From positions 38,258-102,257 of the forward strand of contig NZ_CH672432.1 of the NCBI RefSeq assembly GCF_000153025.1: DNA of 64,000 bases. The letters are read 5' to 3'. Under the pieces are notes generated by a model that searched no databases, was not told the origin of the DNA, and saw only the letters and a list, made by a program, of their open reading frames with translations. This stretch comes from Marinomonas sp. MED121. Lineage in GTDB: Bacteria > Pseudomonadota > Gammaproteobacteria > Pseudomonadales > Marinomonadaceae. The translations under genes were made by a program, and so were the position numbers. Below, one piece after another: positions 27,450 to 37,618 of this stretch (position 1 is the first letter of the stretch; each line of letters starts with the position of its first letter).

Positions 27450-29585
27450 TTATCCTCTACGCCAGTTATGGAAACGTTTTAACCACTTCATTATTTTTTC
27501 AGGAATATGAGCTCGTTTCCATTCGCCTGCAGCATATTTATTAGCTTCAGCCATGGTTGGGTATATATGTATTGTTCCAAGTACCTTATTGAGTCCTAAG
27601 CCGTACTTCATTGCCTGAACGTATTCAGCAATCAGATCCCCCGCCTGATTACCAACGATAGTCACCCCAAGAATCTTATCTTTTCCAGGCACAGTTAATA
27701 CTTTTACAAAGCCATCGGTGTGACGGTCCGCTATTGCTCTGTCAAGTTCTTCTAAATCAAATTTAACAAGTTCGTAGGGAATAGAGTTAGCATTTGCTTC
27801 ATCTTCGCTTACACCTACTCTAGCGACTTCTGGGTCGGTAAAAGTCGCCCAAGGAATAACACGGTAATCCACTGCAAACTTTTTTAGACTTCCAAATAAT
27901 GCATTGACGGCGGCAAACCACGCCTGATGTGCGGCTGTATGAGTAAATTGATAGGCACCAATGACATCACCAACACCGTAAATATTTGGGATATTCGTTC
28001 GCAAAAAGTCATCAACAACAAGCGCGCCATTTGCTTGAGTTTCAATACCTAGTTTTTCAAGGCCAAGTCCTGATGTATTAGGAGTGCGTCCCACTGCAAT
28101 TAACAGATTATCAAAAACAACTTTAATTGTGTTATCACCAGTCTGACAGATTAAAATTTGCTCACCATTTTCAATAATGACCTCGACAGCCTCGTGATTG
28201 GTCAGTAAATTAACCCCTTCATGCAAGAATTTATTGCTTACCCAAAGGGAGGCATCTTCATCTTCCCTTGGTAGAATTCGAGGTCCACGTTCTATTTGAG
28301 TTACCTTGGCCCCAAGTCTATTAAAAGATTGCGTTAACTCGCTACCAATTGGGCCGCCACCAAGGACAATTAAACGACCTGGGTTTTCTCTTATTGACCA
28401 AATGGTGTCACTGGTATGGTAGTTAATCTTGTCTAAGCCTTTTATATTTGGAATAAATGGCCTTGCGCCAGTGGCTATGACAATGTTCTTGGTCGTTATG
28501 ATCTTGCCATCTACTTCAATTTCATAGGGCGAAAGAAGGGTCGCAGCCCCTGAAATACATTCCACTCCCAGTCCTTCATACCTTTCAACAGAATCGTGCG
28601 GTTCAACTTGTTTAATGACGTTATCGATTCCTTCAAACACCTTGTTAAAGTCGACTTCAAGGCCTTGGGTGCTTATACCTAAAGTATCTGCATCTTTTAC
28701 TTCTTGTGCCGCATGAGCTGATCTGATCAAGGCTTTACTTGGGACACAGCCAGTGTTCAAGCAATCGCCTCCCATTTTATGTTTTTCAATTAAAGCTACT
28801 TTGGCTTTAACTGCAGCGCCTATATAGGTGCTGACAAGACCGCCTGCTCCAGCACCAATTGCTACAAGGTTGTAATCATAATGCTTAGGTTTTTTGAAAT
28901 GAGAAAAAGCGTTACGCGCTTTTATTGCCTCAATGGTCTTCTTCGCAGCAATAGGTAAAACACCTAATAGGGCGAAAGATAGGAATAGATCAAAAGACAA
29001 AATACCAGATAAGCTGTCAATTTTAGCAAGCTGAGTACCCGCATTAACAAATACGGCGGTACCTGCCAGCATACCGATTTGGCTGACTAAGTAGTAGGTT
29101 TTAGTCTTTATGGGAGTAAGTCCCATTAATAAGTTAATCACAAAAAAAGGAAAGGCAGGGACTAAGCGAAGTGTAAATAAGTAAAAAGCACCATCTTTTT
29201 CTATGCCTTTATTGAAGGCCTTTAATTGATTAGAAAATTTAGCTTGAACGGCTTCTTTGAATAAATACCTTGAGGCTAGAAAGGCTAATGTTGCGCCAAT
29301 ACTGCTTGCAAAAGAGGCAATGAGTAATCCTTGATATAGGCCAAAGATAGCACCTGCCGCTAGGGTTAGAATGGCAGCACCTGGTAAAGATAATGCCGTA
29401 ATTAATATATAACCAATGAAAAAGCTCAGTGTGATGAGAAATGCATTTTCATGCTTAAGCTCAGAGAAGTAATCTTGCTGTGATTTTAATGCGGCTAAAT
29501 TTAAATATTCTTGAACATCAAAAATTACAAATGCACTTAGCAAAGTAATAAAAAGAAGAAGAATGATAAGTTTGCTTTTTTTCAT
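27450..29585 (-). CDS. TVP38/TMEM64 membrane domain fused to a mercuric-reductase-like flavoenzyme
   Basis: A 711-residue fusion. Residues about 1-215 are a membrane domain of the TVP38/TMEM64 (DedA-superfamily) type, with FTLRLVPAFPFFVINLLMG carrying the F-x-R-x-x-P motif. Residues about 237-711 are a pyridine nucleotide-disulphide oxidoreductase: FAD site AIGAGAGGL, redox disulphide Cys275/Cys280 in GGDCLNTGCVPSKAL, a second nucleotide motif VLGGGPIGSEL, and the C-terminal HIYPTMAEA with the catalytic His and Glu. It lacks the mercury-binding N-terminal domain of MerA. Such fusions occur in other marine gammaproteobacteria; the substrate is unknown. AGGAA lies before the start. It is a single-gene unit. 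Confidence 0.85.
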   Translation of the reverse strand: MKKSKLIILLLFITLLSAFVIFDVQEYLNLAALKSQQDYFSELKHENAFLITLSFFIGYILITALSLPGAAILTLAAGAIFGLYQGLLIASFASSIGATLAFLASRYLFKEAVQAKFSNQLKAFNKGIEKDGAFYLFTLRLVPAFPFFVINLLMGLTPIKTKTYYLVSQIGMLAGTAVFVNAGTQLAKIDSLSGILSFDLFLSFALLGVLPIAAKKTIEAIKARNAFSHFKKPKHYDYNLVAIGAGAGGLVSTYIGAAVKAKVALIEKHKMGGDCLNTGCVPSKALIRSAHAAQEVKDADTLGISTQGLEVDFNKVFEGIDNVIKQVEPHDSVERYEGLGVECISGAATLLSPYEIEVDGKIITTKNIVIATGARPFIPNIKGLDKINYHTSDTIWSIRENPGRLIVLGGGPIGSELTQSFNRLGAKVTQIERGPRILPREDEDASLWVSNKFLHEGVNLLTNHEAVEVIIENGEQILICQTGDNTIKVVFDNLLIAVGRTPNTSGLGLEKLGIETQANGALVVDDFLRTNIPNIYGVGDVIGAYQFTHTAAHQAWFAAVNALFGSLKKFAVDYRVIPWATFTDPEVARVGVSEDEANANSIPYELVKFDLEELDRAIADRHTDGFVKVLTVPGKDKILGVTIVGNQAGDLIAEYVQAMKYGLGLNKVLGTIHIYPTMAEANKYAAGEWKRAHIPEKIMKWLKRFHNWRRG

Positions 29586-29884
29586 GTATGTTCCTGAAAT
29601 TAATCAATAAGATATCGATAAAGTGCTGAATACAATTTTACACTTTTTTTACATTAAATTTATGACTCTAGGCTAACGAACTAGTTCAAATATTGTTTTT
29701 TTAATGTGCCTATAGCGATCTTAAGGGCATTAAATATTTAAGTATGATGACAGAATGAAAATAATTTTATAGAAATGGGTTGAATTTCTTACTCATAAAC
29801 CATAGGTTATTAATAACGGCAACGAATAGGAGTAGTGAGTAAGGTAATTTACGCTTAGTTAAATAGAAGAAGGATAAAGACTCT

Positions 29885-30283
29885 ATGTATACACTTAATA
29901 TCAGCGGCCACCATGTAACATCAGGCCAAGAAGTCCAAGCATTAGTTAAAGACAAAATGGACAACTTAAGTCGCATCAATCAACAAATTACAACGATTAA
30001 AGTCATTCTAAATTCCGAAAAACATGAAACCAACAAACTTATTGTTGAAGCCAGCGTCCATATACCTGGCCATGATCTATTTGCCACAGTAAAAACAGAC
30101 AAACAAATTAGCCCAGCTCTCGACATGTTGGTTTCTAAACTTGAAAAGCAGTTAATTAAATATAAAGCCAGACACAGTGTTGGTAAGGTGCATAAAGATA
30201 ATGCCAATGACCATGAGTCTAATTTTGAACGTGAGTTTCAAGCCGAATACAACGAATTAGTTGAAAGGGAAGTGCTCCAATAA
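29885..30283 (+). CDS. hpf: Ribosome hibernation promoting factor / RaiA family
   Basis: Binds the 30S decoding region of idle ribosomes. The N-terminal beta-alpha-beta fold begins MYTLNISGHHV, and the helix and basic segment SPALDMLVSKLEKQLIKYKARH are family hallmarks. With 132 residues it is longer than the 95-residue short HPF, having an acidic C-terminal extension (about 100-132), but it lacks the long-form dimerisation domain. It is not next to rpoN, where many gammaproteobacteria keep hpf, so it may be a second copy or a relocated one. AAGGA is about 10 bases before the start. Confidence 0.88.
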   Translation: MYTLNISGHHVTSGQEVQALVKDKMDNLSRINQQITTIKVILNSEKHETNKLIVEASVHIPGHDLFATVKTDKQISPALDMLVSKLEKQLIKYKARHSVGKVHKDNANDHESNFEREFQAEYNELVEREVLQ

Positions 30284-30300
30284 ACAATTAATTTATCTTG

Positions 30301-30327
30301 AAAGGCCCCTAATATGGGGCCTTTTTT
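30301..30327 (+). terminator. Rho-independent terminator after hpf
   Basis: AAAGGCCCC / GGGGCCTTT stem with a 6-base loop and six T. Confidence 0.92.
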
Positions 30328-30383
30328 ATGGCTGAAACTTATGTGTAGCAAGCTTTAATGTCTTATTGTTCCGTTTTTAGATG

Positions 30384-30410
30384 AAAAAAAAAGCCTCCGA
30401 AGAGGCCTTT
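30384..30410 (-). terminator. Rho-independent terminator after acnB
   Basis: On the minus strand, GGCCTC-TTC-GGAGGC type stem-loop followed by a run of nine T. Confidence 0.9.
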
Positions 30411-30431
30411 CTATTAATTAACTTAAGTTAA

Positions 30432-33032
30432 TTATTGTGCTGCATCTGTTGCGATAACAGAAGATGCTTTCTTCACATATTCACCCATTTGATCAAAGTT
30501 CAAATAAGTATAGATTTCAGAAGACATGCTGTTAATTTTCTCAGCATAAGTCAGGTACTCTTCTGGCGTTGGTAATTTACCAAGAAGAGAAGCGACTGAA
30601 GCCAATTCAGCTGATGCTAAGAATACATCTGCACCTGTACCTAAGCGGTTAGGGAAGTTACGAGTTGAAGTCGAAACAACGGTTGCCTTATCCGCTACAC
30701 GTGCTTGGTTACCCATACATAGAGAGCAACCCGGCATTTCCATACGAGCACCTGCTTTACCGAAGATGCTGTAGTAGCCTTCTGCAGTCAGTTGCTCAGC
30801 ATCCATTTTAGTTGGAGGTGAAACCCATAAACGTGTTGGAACAACGGTACCAGCTGCTTCAAGTAATTTACCAGCTGCACGGAAGTGACCAATGTTTGTC
30901 ATACAAGAACCAATGAAAACTTCATCAATTTTCTGACCAACACAAGATGAAAGTAAACGAGCGTCATCAGGATCGTTAGGAGCACAAACGATTGGCTCTT
31001 TAATATCGTTTAGATCAATTTCAATGATAGTGTGGTATTCAGCATCAGCATCAGCACGCATCAATTGAGGGTTCGTTAACCATTCTTCCATCGCATTAGC
31101 ACGACGCTCTAGCGTTCGCGGATCACCGTAACCTTCAGACATCATCCAACGTAACATAACAATGTTTGATTTAAGGTAGTTGGCAACAGACTCTTCAGAA
31201 AGGTTGATGCTACAACCAGCAGCAGAACGTTCAGCAGATGCATCAGATAATTCAAATGCTTGTTCAGCAGTTAAATCTTCTAAGCCTTCGATTTCGAGAA
31301 TGCGACCAGAGAAAACGTTTTTCTTACCTTTCTTCTCAACTGTTAGGTGACCTTCTTGGATCGCTTGATAAGGGATGGCATGAACTAGGTCTCGTAGTGT
31401 GATGCCTGGTTGCATTTCACCTTTAAAGCGAACCAATACAGATTCAGGCATATCCAATGGCATAACACCTGTCGCTGCTGCAAAGGCAACTAGACCAGAA
31501 CCAGCAGGGAAAGAAATACCTAGAGGGAAACGAGTATGAGAGTCACCACCAGTACCCACTGTATCAGGTAGCAACATACGGTTTAACCAAGAGTGGATAA
31601 TACCGTCGCCTGGACGAAGAGAAACACCACCACGTGTCATGATGAAATCAGGAAGAGAGTGGTGAGTTTTAACATCAACAGGTTTTGGATAAGCCGCTGT
31701 GTGACAGAAAGACTGCATAACAAGATCAGAAGAGAAACCTAGGCAAGCAAGATCTTTCAGTTCGTCACGTGTCATTGGGCCTGTTGTGTCTTGAGAGCCA
31801 ACCGTTGTCATTTTTGGTTCGCAGTAAACACCGGCACGAATACCTTCAACGCCACAAGCTTTACCCACCATTTTTTGCGCTAGTGTAAAGCCTTTGCCTG
31901 AATCTTCTTTAGCAATAGGCGTTTTGAATAAATCAGTTGCACCTAGGCCAAGAGATTCACGTGCTTTTGTTGTTAATCCACGACCAATGATTAGCGGAAT
32001 ACGACCACCAGCACGAACTTCGTCTAAAATGACGTTTGTTTTAAGTTCAAACTGAGTAATAACAACATCAGAACCTGCTTTTTTGATCACACCTTCGTAA
32101 GGGTAGACATCAATGACATCGCCCATATTTAGATCTTCAACATTGGCTTCAATAGGTAGGGCGCCAGCATCTTCCATAGTGTTAAAGAAGATAGGGGCTA
32201 TTTTACTACCGATACATATGCCGCCAGCACGCTTATTTGGGATGAATGGAATATCATCACCCATGTGCCAAAGTACAGAGTTGGTTGCAGATTTACGGCT
32301 TGAGCCTGTCCCTACAACATCACCAACATAAGCTAAAGGAATCTGGTCTTCTTTCAGGGCATTAATTTGTTTGATTGGGCCAATTGTGCCATCGTCATCT
32401 GGGTTAATGCCTTCACGTTCCATTTTTAACATCGCATTAGCGTGTAATGGAATGTCTGGACGAGACCAAGCATCTGGTGCTGGAGATAGGTCATCAGTAT
32501 TGGTTTCGCCGGTGACTTTAAATACTTTGACAGTGAACTTTTCAGCAGGAGCTGGCTTAGATGTGAACCATTCACCAGCAGCCCAAGATTCTAGAATCTG
32601 TGTTGCAAAAGTATTGCCTGATTTGGATAGTTCTTCTACATCATGAAATGCATCAAACATTAATAATGTATGAGATAGCGCTTCAACTGCGATCGGAGCA
32701 AGCTTGTCATTGCTTAAGCAAGCAATAAGAGGCTGAATATTGTAACCACCTAACATGGTGCCAAGTAGCTTAGTCGCAAGCTCTGCTGAAATAAGAGGAG
32801 AGCTAACTTCACCCGTAGTAACTGCGGATAAAAATCCTGCTTTAACATAAGCAGCTTGGTCTACACCCGCAGGGATACGGTTAGTAATAAGGTCAAGAAT
32901 AAAGTCTTCTTCACCTTTAGGTGGATTTTTCAATAATTCTACTAGTGCAGCAGTTTGCTCTGCGTCTAGTGCAAGTGGTGGAATGCCTTCCAACGCACGT
33001 TCTTCAACGTGTTTACGATATGCTTCTAACAA
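30432..33032 (-). CDS. acnB: Aconitate hydratase B
   Basis: Citrate-isocitrate isomerase of the TCA cycle, and possibly 2-methylisocitrate dehydratase. The 866 residues show the AcnB order: an N-terminal HEAT-like domain ([13 protein letters not shown]), then the swivel domain, then the three iron-sulphur domains. Cluster ligands lie in [11 protein letters not shown] and [11 protein letters not shown]. The start codon is TTG in the position of the usual ATG, with AAGGGG well spaced upstream. In E. coli the apo-form binds mRNA under iron shortage, which is possible here. It is flanked by its own terminator. Confidence 0.96.
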   Translation of the reverse strand: MLEAYRKHVEERALEGIPPLALDAEQTAALVELLKNPPKGEEDFILDLITNRIPAGVDQAAYVKAGFLSAVTTGEVSSPLISAELATKLLGTMLGGYNIQPLIACLSNDKLAPIAVEALSHTLLMFDAFHDVEELSKSGNTFATQILESWAAGEWFTSKPAPAEKFTVKVFKVTGETNTDDLSPAPDAWSRPDIPLHANAMLKMEREGINPDDDGTIGPIKQINALKEDQIPLAYVGDVVGTGSSRKSATNSVLWHMGDDIPFIPNKRAGGICIGSKIAPIFFNTMEDAGALPIEANVEDLNMGDVIDVYPYEGVIKKAGSDVVITQFELKTNVILDEVRAGGRIPLIIGRGLTTKARESLGLGATDLFKTPIAKEDSGKGFTLAQKMVGKACGVEGIRAGVYCEPKMTTVGSQDTTGPMTRDELKDLACLGFSSDLVMQSFCHTAAYPKPVDVKTHHSLPDFIMTRGGVSLRPGDGIIHSWLNRMLLPDTVGTGGDSHTRFPLGISFPAGSGLVAFAAATGVMPLDMPESVLVRFKGEMQPGITLRDLVHAIPYQAIQEGHLTVEKKGKKNVFSGRILEIEGLEDLTAEQAFELSDASAERSAAGCSINLSEESVANYLKSNIVMLRWMMSEGYGDPRTLERRANAMEEWLTNPQLMRADADAEYHTIIEIDLNDIKEPIVCAPNDPDDARLLSSCVGQKIDEVFIGSCMTNIGHFRAAGKLLEAAGTVVPTRLWVSPPTKMDAEQLTAEGYYSIFGKAGARMEMPGCSLCMGNQARVADKATVVSTSTRNFPNRLGTGADVFLASAELASVASLLGKLPTPEEYLTYAEKINSMSSEIYTYLNFDQMGEYVKKASSVIATDAAQ

Positions 33033-33267
33033 AATAAATCCCCTTAATTATCGACATCTACGACAAGGACAAGTGTAGATGAGTAAAGTTGATGTTAAAT
33101 AAGTTGCTACCTAGATTAAGCGTCTAAGTATTGGATATATAAAATCAACAACTTCGGTTTACCTATTTTCTGGCGTTATACTATAGGAATATGTGACAGA
33201 AAACTGCCGTATAGCCATAACAATTCAGAATGAGTGGTATTTCCAATGCTTATTTATAAACCATTAT

Positions 33268-34998
33268 CTATATATTATCGCGAATTACCCTAACGACCCT
33301 AAAGCCCCAATTACTGGCTTTAAGGCTTGGCTCGGCACGATATCTAGTGGAGCTTCTTCCTACTCTGGCTATATCAAACCATGATCCACCTCGAATCACC
33401 TTACTTGGGCAATCACTGGATAACCAAGCGCGATTATTACCTGGCGCGCCGTCATAACTTTCGTGATAACAGTCTTCTACCCATTCAGCCACATTGCCAT
33501 GCATATCAAATAAACCAAATGGGTTACTGATTTGGCTACCAACCGGAGCGGTTGATCGTCCATCCCATTGACTACCACATTCATCACACACACTATAGCC
33601 AGTTTGAACCTTATCGCCATACCAGAAGGAAAGGTCAGAACCTGCTCTAACAGAGTATTCCCACTCAATTTCAGTGGGTAATCGGTACTCTTGGCCAGTT
33701 TGTTCTGTCAACCAACTCGTGTAGGCTTTTGCCTCATACCAACTGACATTGACAACCGGTCGTTTACCTCGGCCCCAACCATTATCAGGCGGCAGCTCTC
33801 TATTTGTTTCTGTAGCAAATTGATCATACTGGTCAAAAGTGACTTCATAACGACTAAGATAAAACCCCGTTGGAATATTGACTTCATGGGTTGGTTTTTC
33901 ATTATCATCGCCAATTCCTTGACTGTCTCCCATGGTAAAAACGGCTGGTGAAAGTTTTATTACCTGAGGCGCTGTTCCACTTACTTTTAATGGTTCTTCT
34001 AAAATAGCGGGTAACTCTTCAAAAGTCGGTGTGATAACTTCTTCGGGGACCACGTCAACTTTTTCTATAATGGGTTCGGGTGTTTGCCCAAATGGGTTCC
34101 AACCACTTAATGAATAAACCGCGATTACACCAACTAGAAACGTTGTAATAATGGCTTTGCGTTTGTTGCTGGCGGCGTTGTCTTTTGGTTTTACCGCCTT
34201 TGTTTTTGTATTGGTGTACATGTCTGCTCTTAGGACACGCACCACCTCAACCAGTGATTTTGGGCGATGGCGCTGACTGGGTCGTGACCATCTTTTAATC
34301 TTTTTCCATGTTTCGGGTGAAAGTTGATCTATGTTTTCGGGCAAGGCGTTAACTTTAAGTTCTTTATCTAATTTCGATTCACCAAGTAGTGCTGCAATTA
34401 TTAAGCGCATAAAGGCGAATTTATCAGCGTTTGGCGTAAAGTCATGCTTTGCTTTTGCGTATTCAGGAGGAGCAAACCTTAAATCCATCTCAGTATCACT
34501 GATATTGGTCATCCAGTTATAACTGCCAAAACCAATCATTACCCCTAGGCCATTGACGACTTGAATCGAGTCTAGATCCAAGTGACCATGGCAAAGGTCA
34601 TTTTCATGCACTTTATCAAGGCCTTTTGCAATTAAATCGAATATACTGACTACCACATTAAGAGGCGCGCCATCTGGATATTTACCTAAATAGCTAAAAA
34701 GCTTTTCGCCACCACATACCGAAGAAATAGAATACACCCATAAAGAGGACGTAAAAGGCGGATAATTTGGCGTGATTGAAGGGTGCTTTATGCCCGCATA
34801 TTTTCGGGCATTTAAAAGAAAGTGGTCTAATTGGCCGCGCTTCTCTTGATAAAACCGTAAAACAAAGGGTCTTCCGCCTTGATCAGCTATCCAAGTTGCT
34901 TGTCCTTTGCCAACAGGGTGGTTTAAGACATAAGGGTCGAGTTCGATACCAACACGTAGACCAACTTTTAGTTGTGCCGGATCAATAATTTTGTTCAT
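33268..34998 (-). CDS. Pseudokinase-like domain, one TM, and formylglycine-generating-enzyme (SUMF1) domain
   Basis: A 576-residue protein with three parts. Residues about 1-265 look like a Hanks-type kinase: HGHLDLDSIQVV (138-148) in place of HRDLKPxN, IGFGS in place of DFG, and a FAPPEY segment. The catalytic Asp, the DFG Asp and an obvious ATP-lysine are absent, so I call it a pseudokinase. A TM helix follows (about 283-299) and a Pro/Glu-rich linker. Residues about 344-573 are a FGE-sulfatase fold (FTMGDSQG, RLPTEIEWEYSVR, NPFGLFDMHGNVAEW, VIRGGSWFD). The FGE part would be periplasmic. It is divergent from miaE. Function unknown. Confidence 0.82.
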   Translation of the reverse strand: MNKIIDPAQLKVGLRVGIELDPYVLNHPVGKGQATWIADQGGRPFVLRFYQEKRGQLDHFLLNARKYAGIKHPSITPNYPPFTSSLWVYSISSVCGGEKLFSYLGKYPDGAPLNVVVSIFDLIAKGLDKVHENDLCHGHLDLDSIQVVNGLGVMIGFGSYNWMTNISDTEMDLRFAPPEYAKAKHDFTPNADKFAFMRLIIAALLGESKLDKELKVNALPENIDQLSPETWKKIKRWSRPSQRHRPKSLVEVVRVLRADMYTNTKTKAVKPKDNAASNKRKAIITTFLVGVIAVYSLSGWNPFGQTPEPIIEKVDVVPEEVITPTFEELPAILEEPLKVSGTAPQVIKLSPAVFTMGDSQGIGDDNEKPTHEVNIPTGFYLSRYEVTFDQYDQFATETNRELPPDNGWGRGKRPVVNVSWYEAKAYTSWLTEQTGQEYRLPTEIEWEYSVRAGSDLSFWYGDKVQTGYSVCDECGSQWDGRSTAPVGSQISNPFGLFDMHGNVAEWVEDCYHESYDGAPGNNRAWLSSDCPSKVIRGGSWFDIARVGRSSTRYRAEPSLKASNWGFRVVRVIRDNI

Positions 34999-35051
34999 GG
35001 TAAAATAGCATCCAAATCAAGACGTTGCTGCGTTTAGTAACTGATATAGAG

Positions 35052-35057
35052 TATAAT
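35052..35057 (+). promoter_or_regulatory. Possible -10 box for miaE
   Basis: TATAAT lies 29 bases before the miaE start in the divergent gap. I find no well-spaced -35, so this is weak. Confidence 0.35.
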
Positions 35058-35086
35058 CTCGTTTTTTTGAAAGAAAAGGTAGGGCA

Positions 35087-35695
35087 ATGTTATCCGCATA
35101 TCCAGAATTATCAAATTTTTTACCTTGTGAGTCGCCTAAAGCCTGGGTTGAGTGGGCAATTGAAAATCAGGAACTGATGCTTGTTGACCATGCTCATTGT
35201 GAAAAAAAGGCCGCATCGACTGCAATGAACTTAATGTATCGTTATGTAGACCGCGATAATTTATTGCACAAAATGTCGCGTTTAGCTCGCGAAGAATTAC
35301 TGCACTTTGAACAAGTTCATAAAATCATGAAGGGTAGAGGTGTTGATTATGTCCACCTAAGTGCGTCTCGTTATGCTGATGGTTTACGAAAGCATATTAG
35401 AACTCATGAACCAGCAAGACTGGTTGATATTCTTATTATCGGTGCGTTTGTTGAAGCGAGATCCTGTGAAAGGTTTGCAGTGTTAGCGCCTCATTTAGAT
35501 GAAGAGTTAAGTAAGTTCTATTTATCTTTACTTAAATCAGAAGCGAGACATTTTGAAGACTATTTAGCTTTGGCTCAAGAATACTCAAAGGAAGACATCA
35601 CCCAAAGAGTTCAATTTTTCAGAGAATTAGAGCAGGACCTGATTCAAGCGCCTGATATAGAATTTCGTATTCATAGTGGTCCGCCAAGCGAGTAG
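35087..35695 (+). CDS. miaE: tRNA-(ms2io6A)-hydroxylase
   Basis: A diiron, ferritin-like monooxygenase that hydroxylates the isopentenyl group of ms2i6A37 in tRNA. The 202 residues carry the metal ligands: DHAHCEKKAAS, REELLHFEQVH (E-x-x-H), GAFVEARSCERF and KSEARHFEDYL. It needs O2 and the product of MiaA and MiaB, which are not in the window. The start is preceded by AGGTAGGG. Confidence 0.92.
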   Translation: MLSAYPELSNFLPCESPKAWVEWAIENQELMLVDHAHCEKKAASTAMNLMYRYVDRDNLLHKMSRLAREELLHFEQVHKIMKGRGVDYVHLSASRYADGLRKHIRTHEPARLVDILIIGAFVEARSCERFAVLAPHLDEELSKFYLSLLKSEARHFEDYLALAQEYSKEDITQRVQFFRELEQDLIQAPDIEFRIHSGPPSE

Positions 35696-35794
35696 ATCGC
35701 TAAAATCGTCTTTAAAATCAATTCATAAAAAACTTCTATATGGGATTAAATGGCTGCTACACTGAGTTTAGAGACCATAGTTGGAGAGAGTTTT

Positions 35795-36094
35795 ATGAAA
35801 GACCAATTAGCGGATGTAACTTACTGGCTAGCTCTTCAAATTTCCAAAACTGATCCGCCAGTAAATCTAGATGAAATTTATCAAGGGTCAGTTGAGTTAG
35901 ATTATTTGTATCAAACCTTAACAAACAAGGCTCAACACTATTGGTGGACAGAAAATGGTGTAGAACTATCACCAATGTTGGTCAATAATGCTTTTTTTAG
36001 AGCCGTTGCTTCTTTATATGAAAGAAATCTTGAATACTCACGCTCTAGAGATTGTAAGGAAACGGATTGGGTTAAGGGGCTTTTGCACTTATAA
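35795..36094 (+). CDS. Small protein of unknown function
   Basis: I do not recognise this protein. The frame extends upstream to 35750, but the ATG at 35795 has GGAGAG at good spacing (35783-35788), so I take 99 residues. It is helical, acidic-aromatic (HYWWTENGVELSP), and has no membrane segment or signal. It follows miaE by about 100 bases and could be co-transcribed. A 10-base inverted repeat (36109-36131) lies just beyond its stop. Confidence 0.55.
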   Translation: MKDQLADVTYWLALQISKTDPPVNLDEIYQGSVELDYLYQTLTNKAQHYWWTENGVELSPMLVNNAFFRAVASLYERNLEYSRSRDCKETDWVKGLLHL

Positions 36095-36108
36095 GATTTT
36101 TTTCAGAC

Positions 36109-36131
36109 AACCCTATGACAATCATAGGGTT
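36109..36131. terminator. Inverted repeat between converging genes, terminator-like
   Basis: AACCCTATGA-CAA-TCATAGGGTT is a perfect 10-base stem, but no T-tract follows it on either strand. Confidence 0.4.
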
Positions 36132-36217
36132 CATCTTCTTCCACTCATCGCCTTTAAAAACGGATACTTTAGAGGGTTGCAGCATCTAATACTTACATCA
36201 TCTAATATAGCTATTCG

Positions 36218-37018
36218 CTAAATTTTTAAAACATGCATTCTTTTTGAAACCGCTAAAAGACTGTCCAAGTCATTCTTTTCTTCACTTAATTCATTTACAT
36301 CAAATTTATATTGAGATAACCCTGTTTCATCCAAAATAGATAACCAGGCAAACTTATCCCAATCGCCCAAAACCAAACGACTGCCATTACTTAGTTTATG
36401 TAAATCTGGTCTATGGGTATGGCCATGAATCATAACCTTGGCATTATGCAGGGTCATTAAGCGCTTAATCTCATCACCATGAACATCCATGATATCTAGC
36501 ATTTTTTCACTGTTTGAAGATTTGCTGTCTTCTCGAAGTTTTGAGGCGAGGGCAATTCTATTTTCTAGTGGCATGCTGAGTACTTGTTTCTGCCAGGCAC
36601 CTTGTCGAACCATGCTTCTAAATGCTTGGTATTCAACATCGTCTAAACAGGCTTCGTCCCCATGACTAATAAGAATAGTTTGAGCATTATGTGATAAACA
36701 AAAGCTGCCCTCTATTAGCTCTGCTTGGACGCGATTTGCCCAAAGTTGTCCTAATAAAAAGTCTCTATTGCCATGAAATACGCGCAATTTCACGCCTGCA
36801 TGAGAGAGTTTTATTAAAGCGGCTTCAATGTCATCATTCCATGAAGAAGTAAAATCATCACCAATCCAAGCTTCATAAAAATCGCCAACAACTGAAAGCT
36901 TAATATTGCCTTCTTGATGTTGTTTTAGGCATATTAGGTCTGAAAGAGAAGTAAACGCCCGAATTAAATCCGGGCGTTTATCACTTAGATGTAAATCAGA
37001 AATAAAATAATGAGTCAT
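36218..37018 (-). CDS. lpxH: UDP-2,3-diacylglucosamine diphosphatase
   Basis: Hydrolyses UDP-2,3-diacylglucosamine to lipid X in lipid A synthesis at the inner face of the inner membrane. The calcineurin-like metal motifs are all present: ISDLHLS, VVGDFYEAW, FHGNRDFLLG, ISHGDE and IHGHTHRP. The 266 residues are slightly longer than the E. coli protein, with a C-terminal extension. It lies 12 bases after ppiB and is presumably co-transcribed with it. Confidence 0.92.
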   Translation of the reverse strand: MTHYFISDLHLSDKRPDLIRAFTSLSDLICLKQHQEGNIKLSVVGDFYEAWIGDDFTSSWNDDIEAALIKLSHAGVKLRVFHGNRDFLLGQLWANRVQAELIEGSFCLSHNAQTILISHGDEACLDDVEYQAFRSMVRQGAWQKQVLSMPLENRIALASKLREDSKSSNSEKMLDIMDVHGDEIKRLMTLHNAKVMIHGHTHRPDLHKLSNGSRLVLGDWDKFAWLSILDETGLSQYKFDVNELSEEKNDLDSLLAVSKRMHVLKI

Positions 37019-37030
37019 CTAAGTCTAATA

Positions 37031-37522
37031 TTATAGGATTTCAGCAGATTCAATGATGACATCTTCTGCAGGTACATCTTGGTGTCCTGCTTTTGATGTG
37101 GTTTGTACTTCTTTAATTTTGTTAACAACATCCATGCCAGCACTTACTTTACCGAATACAGCATATCCCCACCCTTGGGCATTTTTACCTGTGTGATTCA
37201 AGAAAGTGTTGTCAGCAACGTTAATGAAGAACTGTGCTGAAGCCGAATGCGGATCCATAGTACGAGCCATTGCTAGTGTGCCTATGTCATTGCTAAGACC
37301 ATTATCAGCTTCGTTTTCAATCGATGCATTAGTTTCTTTTGACTTCATGCCTGGTTCAAAACCTCCTCCTTGAACCATGAAGTTATTGATGACACGGTGG
37401 AAGATAACACCATCGTAAAAACCATCTTTTACATACTGTTCAAAGTTCTTAGCGGTAATAGGCGCTTTCTCATGGTTTAGTTCAACTGTGATATCGCCAA
37501 AATTAGTATGAAGTACGATCAT
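37031..37522 (-). CDS. ppiB: Peptidyl-prolyl cis-trans isomerase B (cyclophilin)
   Basis: A 163-residue cytosolic cyclophilin. [14 protein letters not shown] holds the catalytic Arg and aromatic residues, followed by [20 protein letters not shown]. No signal peptide is present. It heads a two-gene unit with lpxH, the order seen in many gammaproteobacteria, where it is divergent from cysS or glnS. Here about 3.8 kb of other genes separate the two sides. Confidence 0.93.
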   Translation of the reverse strand: MIVLHTNFGDITVELNHEKAPITAKNFEQYVKDGFYDGVIFHRVINNFMVQGGGFEPGMKSKETNASIENEADNGLSNDIGTLAMARTMDPHSASAQFFINVADNTFLNHTGKNAQGWGYAVFGKVSAGMDVVNKIKEVQTTSKAGHQDVPAEDVIIESAEIL

Positions 37523-37618
37523 GGTCTTTCCTTATTTATTTGTTAGTAAGCGAGATTAATATCGTTTAAATCTTTATAGGTCTTTAAATTCTTAATTCAA
37601 GCAAAATGCTTTAAATAA

